From Massospora cicadina (lineage: Eukaryota > Entomophthoromycota > Entomophthoromycetes > Entomophthorales > Entomophthoraceae), in contig JAKSZP010009547.1 in the NCBI GenBank assembly GCA_022478985.1, forward strand, positions 1-64,000: DNA of 64,000 nucleotides, given 5' to 3'. Positions within the stretch are counted from its first letter, which is position 1, and each line of letters starts with the position of its first letter. The notes beneath the pieces are model-generated. The model was not told the DNA's origin. It did not search any database and saw only the letters and a list, made by a program, of their open reading frames with translations. Positions 57,589 to 64,000 of the stretch are shown here, one piece after another. The position numbers were made by a program, and so were the translations under genes.

Positions 57589-57685
57589 GTGTTACGGACA
57601 AGGACCAAATTTACCAAAACTTTGTTATGAACAAAGACCAAATCTACTAGATATTTATGTTACGTACAAGAACCAAAATGATTAC
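57589..57685. repeat. Three-unit imperfect tandem repeat, about 33 bp
   Basis: Units read gttacggacaaggaccaaat, gttatgaacaaagaccaaat and gttacgtacaagaaccaaaa, each followed by a variable spacer. Confidence 0.75.
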
Positions 57686-58333
57686 AAGAAGAGTGAATGC
57701 CGGCTAAGAAATTTGTGCCAAATTTAAGGCTAAAAAAACGGATGATTTTTTTGAAAATGACTGAAAGGGCTAAGAGCAAAAAATTTAATTTTTTGTAAAG
57801 TTAAGGGTGAAAAATGATGAGTTTCTAGTTAAAAAAGTGAAAGGGGTAAAATTATCTGGTAAATTATAAACCCAAGCAACGCTGATAGAATCAGCTTGTA
57901 TGTAATATTCTTAAATCAGCTATAGAGGTTTATTCTAAACAGCCACCAACTACCTACTTCTCCGGCTATTAAAAGGTAGAATTTAAGTTAACTATATATG
58001 ATATAACTTTTGTATTACTGTAGCTATAACTTGGCATTAAGAAGAGATCAGATACAATTAAGGCAGTTTACTTTAAGGTATGGGATTGGCATCATTGTTG
58101 CTTCAGACATATAAACTAAAGCATTAATCCTGCTTACCCTGCTATTTTATATATCAATCTTTAAATACTCAGTTGATGTGTAACAAGATAAACATAAATT
58201 GCAATCCAAGTTGCAATCTATCTAATCTATAAAAAATAACGCTTTCATTACCCAAATTTACACAACAGGATCAAGTATGTTTATTTCCTTTGTCAGAAAA
58301 ACTAAAATTCAAAGATAGTTGATGAGCTCAGTA

Positions 58334-60492
58334 CTAAGTGGAACTTTCCAGCCTCTTCAATTTATTGATAATAACATACTAGGTAAAGTTAGACTTGGAT
58401 AAGAATAGCTCACCTTAAGTGGCGATTTAAATTCATTCAGTTGGTGCCTCAAGTGAAGCAAGTTGTTTTTAAACGCAGGATCAAAGTGCTCCAGGAAACA
58501 CCATAGCGACTCAATGGCTAGAATCTCAAAACTAACATCTTGATTATACTTAATTTGGTTCAAATTAACTTACTTGAATCCAAGTTCACAATGGTGATAG
58601 CATATTCAAGTATCTTTGGGTGCTCAGATAAAGAATACGTAGTATGACTACCCGGGTTAGAAAATATATAATGGATAGCCTAGGATGAGTTACAACATGA
58701 TGGTATTGGTACCTTTAAAAGAGAGATCTAAAAGGAGCAGTGGATTCATCTATACAAACCTTCATTGTATATTCCTCTATTGTTTTTATCAACAACCCAT
58801 CGTTGTCCCTTGGAAGAGAGAAATAATGACCAAAGGCTTTCATTAACATTGCAATAGAATTTTCTGAGTATCCCTTTATCTCAAATATGATTTCTAGCGA
58901 GTCCACCAAAAATTCTAAGCTCATTGAAGATTCTATGGAGTCCAAGAGGTGTCCTTCAATCCCCATTAAAGCACCAAGCCTAACGGCCTAATCGTTAAAG
59001 AGATGACGTAATTAATACCTCTAAGCTTCTGTCCTTCGCTTCTAAAAGCAAAAATGGTTTGATTTGGCTGATATTTAGCTTAGAATGGTAGGGAAGCAGA
59101 TGACTCAGCATCTTAAGCGCAGCTTTCCTTGTGACAGAATCACAATTGAATAGGTCCCTCACCAAATTATCCAAATACATAAATGCTTTATCCACCCCAT
59201 CCCTAGGTGAGTTGACATAGTCCAATGACATGCAACCAATCGCTTGAGTGCAGGCAACTGCAACGCCTAAATGGTTTAGAGTAAAACTTAAAAACTACCT
59301 AAGCTTTGAAGCCTTGATGTATTATGCAAACAGTCCACAACAAGTGGGAAAAAGATCCTCGACAATGATGGATGACATGGGGCCACCAAGGAAAGGATAT
59401 CAAGGCACTTTGTTTGCATCCAAGGGGAGTGGATTTGGTCAGATTCAGGGGTGCCCGGCGCAATCAATCTAGAAAGGAGCCCCGTTACTGAAAATATGAT
59501 GGTGCGCACCGGGAACTCGGTGAAGAGGACCGCCCCTTTTGCAAGGCAGAGGGCACTTGAATACAATGGCTTCGTTTTGAGACCATACAAAATCAATTGC
59601 ACAAGCTGTGAAGGTGGCATCCCAAGCTCAATGCCAGTACAGCTCCTGTGGGCTAAGATACGACATGCTACGTGCATAACCTTCTTGGCAACAAGGTGGC
59701 TTTCAAATTAGGGCGCTTATATAAGTGATCTACCTCGTCTCAATTTCTGGATTCAGAAGAGAAAGAACAAAAGGTAAGTTGTCAGAAACCAAGTCATAAT
59801 CTGGAAACCAAGTTAATGCCTTTAGTGCTTCTGTGACGATGTGTATGTCGCAGCTTTGAAAATCCTTTATGCTTTAAATAACCTCTTACTTCATACCTTC
59901 TGGAGAATGTTGAACATAAGCGTTAGGGAATCAATAGTTGGCTGGAGATGCTGGAAGCTTGTAGTTAAAGAGACACCAAGTATGGAATACAAAGCTTTAC
60001 AGGCGTAAACTTATAAAAATGCACTTACTCATTATAGGAATTTTGTTTATCTGATAAAGTTTGGCTCGATTCAACCAAGATTTTGGGTCAAACTTCAATT
60101 TGGCTGAGGAAGCATTTACAAGGTTGTGCCAATTGCAGAGGGCAAGCGCAGGATGAATCCAACCCAACTTGTCGCTTCCAACTGTAGGATCCACCAATTG
60201 GATGAAGTGCAATTGGTTTATAAGATGGAAGACATCAATCTAATTTTAAAATTTAAAACGCTGTATTGCTTGTGAATTATTGTAAATCAATGCAATAAAA
60301 TATACAAACACAATGGATATTCTATAGCATTTATATCAGTATTTTGAGATTACCATGATGTTGCAAGCATCACCAACTATTGCTTCAAAATGTTTAAAAT
60401 CTAATCATAACAACCTAAATCTTCACATTTTAACCAAAACCCATCAAAAGCAAGTTTATCATGAATACGTTATTTAAAAGGCAGGCTACAGA
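58334..60492 (-). CDS. Helical-repeat (HEAT/ARM-like) protein with ultra-short introns, 3' part of gene
   Basis: Exons on the minus strand: 60492-60435, 60400-60354, 60239-60029, 59994-59897, 59864-59734, 59699-59299, 59266-59019, 58987-58760, 58727-58713, 58679-58574, 58538-58414, 58378-58334 (TAG 58336-58334). All junctions are GT-AG and phases agree throughout, giving about 570 residues. Introns are 31-35 nt except one of 113-114 nt (60353-60240). The protein is all-helical by composition, with Leu-rich repeats of helices (TEALKALTWFPDYDLVSDNL, VTRKAALKMLSHLLPYHSKL, SIAMLMKAFGHYF) as in HEAT/ARM proteins, which act as scaffolds. I could not assign a family; Integrator- or adaptor-complex-like solenoids are possible. 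The start is unresolved: the frame continues upstream. The first listed exon could instead begin at 60485. Confidence 0.8.
58713..58727 (-). other. 15-nt microexon
   Basis: Five codons (ISLLK) between introns of 32 nt (58759-58728) and 33 nt (58712-58680). Both flanking introns are GT-AG and of the usual length for this gene, and phase is kept. The alternative is one 80-nt intron skipping these codons, also in phase. Confidence 0.5.
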
Positions 60493-60526
60493 CTGATTTG
60501 CAAGTAAAATACATAATTAGACTACA

Positions 60527-61068
60527 TCCCCAGCTCTTTTTATTGATATCGTATATTATCAATCATTTTTTCGGCAGTAACGTTAAACCGTTTGATTTAC
60601 AATCAAATTTAAACCCATTACATATTTCTGACTACTGCGACATCGACCTACTGTTTTTAAAAATTCAATCCAAGAAATTATAAACTATAGGTTGCAAAAT
60701 ATGAATAACGAAGTCTTAGCTACTAAAACACTAATATGTATAATAATTATCGGCCATCAGTAAAATCCTAAAAGTTGTTTTGGCTTAATATTATCTAAAA
60801 GTAGATTAAACAAAACTCTATAAAAAATATGGACCATTTTTAATGAATGCAAAAAGTAGCAAATGAACCTTAATTTAATTTTAAACGCTATACTTTTTTG
60901 AAAGAACCAGCTGAGACAAATGAAACCGATATTGGAATACTTTAGCATCTGCTATATTGTTTCCCGCATGAACTTTAAACAGTTGTGACAAGCATTTTAA
61001 TTTTTTGCCCCATGAAATGAGTCGCTTTTTTAAATATCAAATTATTGTTATCTAAAATCTAAAAAACA
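60527..61068 (-). other. Probable further exons of the helical-repeat gene, unresolved
   Basis: The minus strand stays protein-like in pieces, for example VHAGNNIADAKVF near 60980-60940, HSLKMVHIFYRVLFNLLLDN near 60860-60800 and NGFKFDCKSNGLTLLPKK near 60620-60565, but I could not connect them with consistent splice sites. An AT-rich run and an A7 stretch at 60566-60572 complicate the reading. Confidence 0.35.
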
Positions 61069-61140
61069 GGCTCAATGGTTTAGTGGTATAATTCTCCCTT
61101 AGGGTGGGAGAGGTCCTGGGTTCGATTCCCAGTTGAGCCC
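61069..61140 (+). tRNA. tRNA-Pro (anticodon AGG)
   Basis: 72 nt without intron. The acceptor stem GGCTCAA pairs perfectly with TTGAGCC, discriminator C; the anticodon stem CTCCC pairs with GGGAG around the loop with AGG at 61101-61103, decoding CCU (and CCC via inosine). Box A (TGGTTTAGTGG) and box B (GGTTCGATTCC) are good RNA polymerase III promoters. A T6 terminator follows. It lies on the strand opposite the surrounding protein exons. It looks functional, not a SINE head. Confidence 0.95.
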
Positions 61141-61162
61141 ATCAAATCTTACTTCAAATTAA

Positions 61163-61168
61163 TTTTTT
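61163..61168 (+). terminator. RNA polymerase III terminator of tRNA-Pro
   Basis: Run of six T, 22 bases after the tRNA 3' end. Confidence 0.75.
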
Positions 61169-61879
61169 ATCCATCCATATTTTACCACCTAATATTTTTT
61201 AAACTTCAAAGTAGCCATACGGTAATATCATTCCATTAACCAAACCATCCAATATTCTATAATAACGTACCTTACTAATGTCAAATGATCACCAGTGTAA
61301 CCTTCAAATAATTCATGCAAGTAGAAATAATCTACCATTCTTCTTAAAACAAACTTTGCCTGGGCAGAGCAAAGAACAAAGCAGCCAAAAAAAAACTCGA
61401 AAACTTGACAGGTGAAGCCAAAAGCAAGTATTACAAATAGTATATGTTTGAAACCTATAAATCAATAGTAGCATAAACCCATGCCTAACACTTGTAAGCA
61501 TCATTTTCAAACATGAATTTTCTCTAGCACCATACAGCGCTTACATACTTACACTCAAGCGAAGCTTCAAAAACCCAGCAACGCAATTTGAAGTAAATCC
61601 AATCTGATATAAAACTTCTAGCTCAACAGATAAAACTCGCAAAAAGAAGAGATACAGATGCCAAGATAAAAAGCTTATACACCCGTAGAGATGGTTTAGA
61701 AATCAGTCTTAAAAAGATGCAGAGAAATCAAACTCACAAAGAATTGATAGTTAAGCTTCTAAGACAACAAGATTTTTAAAAACTATATGCCATAAAATAA
61801 AGCTACCCGAGCAGCAAAACTAGCCTAATCGTATCACAGATGACCCAAAATATCTAAGCGCAGTAACAATACAACACCC
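61169..61879. other. AT-rich spacer without recognised gene
   Basis: No supported exon on either strand; open frames such as 61510-61313 (minus) lack protein-like composition. If the exons at 61880-62362 belong to the gene at 58334, this would be a large intron holding the tRNA gene; otherwise it is intergenic. Confidence 0.4.
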
Positions 61880-62362
61880 CTATCGGATCTGGACGACCCT
61901 TCCTTCAACAAAACATTCCAGACGCTTGTAAAAAGCAACACTGCGCCCCAGTAAAGCATACCTCCTTTCCTGCAATACCACCTGCGATCACGGACTCGAT
62001 CAAATGATTAACCTTAACCACTTCCTCTTGGCAAAGCCGGCGTAATTCCTATTCGACCAACGGATCCGAAACCAATATCGGTTAATAAATAGAGCAACAG
62101 TAAAAATAGGATTACCTTGGCATCTCACACACTTTTCCAGCTTCCTACACCAAACATTCAACTGGAAAGGCAAATCCAAGTTAAACCGCCCGGCGGGTTT
62201 GAGGCTCAGCTTCGAGGATAACCGTTCCCATAGGGCCAAACTTTCCTCGTCGGAGACAGACCCGTGCCCCGACGAGCCTTCATCGGGGAAGATTTCCACC
62301 TCGTCGTAATTTGATTTGACTCCATCGTCGTCTCGATACGAGATGCTTAAAGAACTTCTCAT
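61880..62362 (-). CDS. Small predicted gene or first exons of the helical-repeat gene
   Basis: The ATG at 62362-62360 opens an exon to 62116 with GC content and codon use unlike the AT-rich flanks; the protein starts MRSSLSISYRDDDGVKSNYD, acidic and Ser-rich, then helical (SLALWERLSSKLSLK). An in-frame ATG ten codons upstream (62392) is less likely. Likely exons are 62362-62116, 62026-61962 and 61924-61880 (TAG at 61882-61880), with introns of 89 and 37 nt, giving 118 residues. The second exon reads EEVVKVNHLIESVIAGGIAG. No family recognised. Alternatively the splicing continues and this is the N-terminus of the gene ending at 58334. Confidence 0.5.
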
Positions 62363-62392
62363 AATCCTTAAGCAGATTGAATTGGTTATCAA

Positions 62393-63786
62393 GCACTAAA
62401 ATAATTTTGGGTGCTGAAAAAGTGACAAAGACTAGTTTGCTAAAAGCTAATCTAAACTACGGTAAGCTTCATTTCGAACTCAAACCCGTTATAAAGTTGT
62501 CACCAAACCCATAAAGCATAGCAATACTAGCAACGGCCTTAACCCAACAAATCAAAAATGAGATGGAGTTTTAAAAACGAGTGCCGCCAGCACGAAATTA
62601 AAGTTTGAAACTGTGAATAGAGTAAACCACCTACTAGAAAGCGAAAGCGATTTGTAAATAGCATCCTAATATTAGAAGCTCACAAAGTTCGATCCGCCAC
62701 CTCATCCCGTAGTGTAACTTTTAGAAAGTGCCAAATTAATATTACCAATACTAATTTAATAGATAAACTGTTAGTTTTTCTTGCCTACTGGTAGTGACTG
62801 CCAGTATAAATATTAGAATGTTATCACAATCTGCTTTCGAACCTCACAATATTTGATTTCAAGTCAAGTCTAAATGTAATCGCTCGTGAAATCCACCTAG
62901 TAATGGTGGGGTACTAAAAGCCATAAATATCGATTTTAAATCGGTTCCTTAGCTGTGGTGCTTTTACTATAGCTTGTTGAGTAATAAATCGGAGCCCTAG
63001 CAGTAATGTCGTGTGAAATCCACCTAGTCTGAGTGGCTCCCAGTTAGAATGGGACACACCGACCGAAACGTATTTTGAGGTTGGCAAATCTGGGACAGAC
63101 GCTGTCGAGATATATGCAAAGATTATCCTATATGACAAACGGTTCCTAGCATGGATCCGCCTTTGCAAAATCATCAAACTTCCAAAAAAAATTGTAAATA
63201 AATTATACAGGTTTATTAAGCAAAATCTAGTCATTAATATTAAATTGTATAATCCAAGCAAAATTCAGTCTCATTTTTATTACCTTTCCTAATTCTCAAA
63301 GCCTTTGGTTTTATGCTAATACTAGCATGTAGCCTCAGCTTCACCTGAGGTTAATTATACCTCTAGTTACATAAACAGAACTCCAAGTGTAATATGCCCT
63401 CACCAAATTTTATAAAGCTCTTGTGTTAGCCTAAATCCCTATACTCCCTTCTCTGTATTCTACTATACCTTGTAAGTCTGGGGAGCATCCCTTCTGCTTA
63501 GACCAGGCAGTGTTCCTATTCCCCACTAAAAAGGGTCTGAAGAGGGCAGCTGTCCTTCTCATCTCACAGGGTGAGCTTGCCTATGTGGTAGACAAGCATT
63601 AGGTAACAGCCCTCTCTCTGAAGCTTCCTCCTCCTGTCCCCACAATTCCCTCCACTAATTAGTATGGAAAATTGAGGATTTTTGTGCTGAAATAATCAGA
63701 AGCCACCACCATCATGGATCAAAAAGTTCTATTGAAGTTGACAGCACCAAGCCCTTGAAATCAAGGTCCAAAAGCTAAAAACTCTC
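62393..63786. other. Upstream and intergenic region
   Basis: Presumed promoter region of the minus-strand gene, followed by non-coding DNA. A 16-bp direct repeat, gtgaaatccacctagt, occurs at 62886-62901 and 63013-63028. The minus frame 63261-62914 spans the second copy; I see no domain. From 63480 a somewhat GC-richer part (to 63650) has no recognisable content. Confidence 0.4.
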
Positions 63787-64000
63787 TGTTAAAATTTATA
63801 GGCTTTCTTATCTTCTTGGTCAATAACCCTTATATATATTAACTGCACAGGTTCAGTTATTATGCAATTCTCCACATTGTTTTGATAGTGAAATATAATT
63901 ATTGATAATAGTATGGAGACTATTATCTACAGTTGAATTGAAGTTCTAGAAATTGGTCCAATGCTCATCCAGTATTTCCTCTCAAAATACTTATAATGTT
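63787..64000 (-). repeat. Gy-B-type LTR, cut by the window edge
   Basis: It starts TGTTAAAATTTATAG and aligns with 39309 onward and 19030 onward (ttaactgcacaggttcag, ttgataatagtatggagactattat). Only the first 214 bp are inside the window, so solo or full element cannot be told. Confidence 0.75.

Larger units (their letters stand above)
56104..58333. other. AT-rich intergenic region with short repeats
   Basis: No gene seen over 2.2 kb. It holds a TA microsatellite (57051-57069), a dispersed motif with gcatatatgcat in three places (about 57081-57112, 57125-57160, 57505-57538) and a three-unit imperfect tandem repeat (57589-57685). It probably includes the 3' untranslated region of the gene at 58334. 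Confidence 0.6.

Noticed and set aside
57051..57685. CRISPR-like array
   Set aside because: Repeats are imperfect, unevenly spaced and eukaryotic in context.
60757..60948. Minus-strand frame of 63 codons as an independent small gene
   Set aside because: It lies where further exons of the helical-repeat gene are expected; a separate gene is not supported.
62914..63261. Minus-strand frame of 115 codons as a gene
   Set aside because: Hydrophobic, no domain, and it spans one copy of a short direct repeat; no splice sites or neighbours support it.

Overview
This is a repeat-dense, AT-rich nuclear window from a eukaryote. Nothing in it looks bacterial: it holds LTR retrotransposons, a non-LTR (LINE) element, tRNA-derived SINEs, a spliced protein gene and a eukaryotic tRNA-Pro(AGG). 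I cannot name the species. The intact-looking host gene has spliceosomal introns of only 31-35 nt, which is an unusual lineage clue, but the transposons alone do not settle the group. Coordinates of LTRs, target-site duplications (TSDs) and exons were read by eye.

Layout. 1-4309: a decayed Ty3/Gypsy element on the minus strand (called Gy-F here), interrupted at 574-2312 by a small LTR-flanked element with a GC-rich core. 4853-6815: a LINE ORF1-only element (HAL-like, copy A) with a perfect 16-bp TSD. 6816-9621: a Gy-C-like gag remnant plus LTR. 9650-9939: SINE copy 1. 10114-11778: a non-autonomous LTR element whose two LTRs belong to different families but which lies inside one perfect 5-bp TSD. 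11784-13476 and 31086-37630: the two halves of an old plus-strand Gypsy element (Gy-E), split by a large composite chromovirus (Gy-A, 13477-31085, TSD caatg) that has three LTRs. Gy-A is itself split by a complete minus-strand Gypsy element (Gy-B, 19030-27585, TSD ttgcc). The right half of Gy-E carries SINE copy 2 (31309-31607), an unidentified insert, and ORF1-only element B (34039-36019).

39309-50049 is a Gy-B-type solo LTR that received Gy-C (39924-49516, minus, gag-pol). Gy-C's own LTR then received Nona-D (46996-49243), an element with two 1-kb LTRs around 192 bp. 50691-56088 is a LINE with ORF1 (CCHC knuckle), endonuclease, RT and a C-terminal zinc finger, all decayed. 56104-58333 is AT-rich with short repeats.

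58334 to about 60492 (minus) is the only convincing host protein gene: a helical-repeat (HEAT/ARM-like) protein of at least 570 residues, cut by about a dozen introns. A tRNA-Pro(AGG) gene is at 61069-61140 (plus). Further minus-strand exons at 61880-62362 are either a small gene or the start of the helical-repeat gene. The right edge (63787-64000) runs into another Gy-B-type LTR.

How the parts relate. Gy-B, Gy-C, Nona-D and the mixed-LTR element share one primer-binding site, so Gy-C/Gy-B-type machinery probably mobilises the non-autonomous ones. The LINE, the ORF1-only elements and the SINEs share the same 3' tail, so the LINE RT probably mobilises all three. Almost every transposon gene here has stops, frameshifts or lost catalytic residues.
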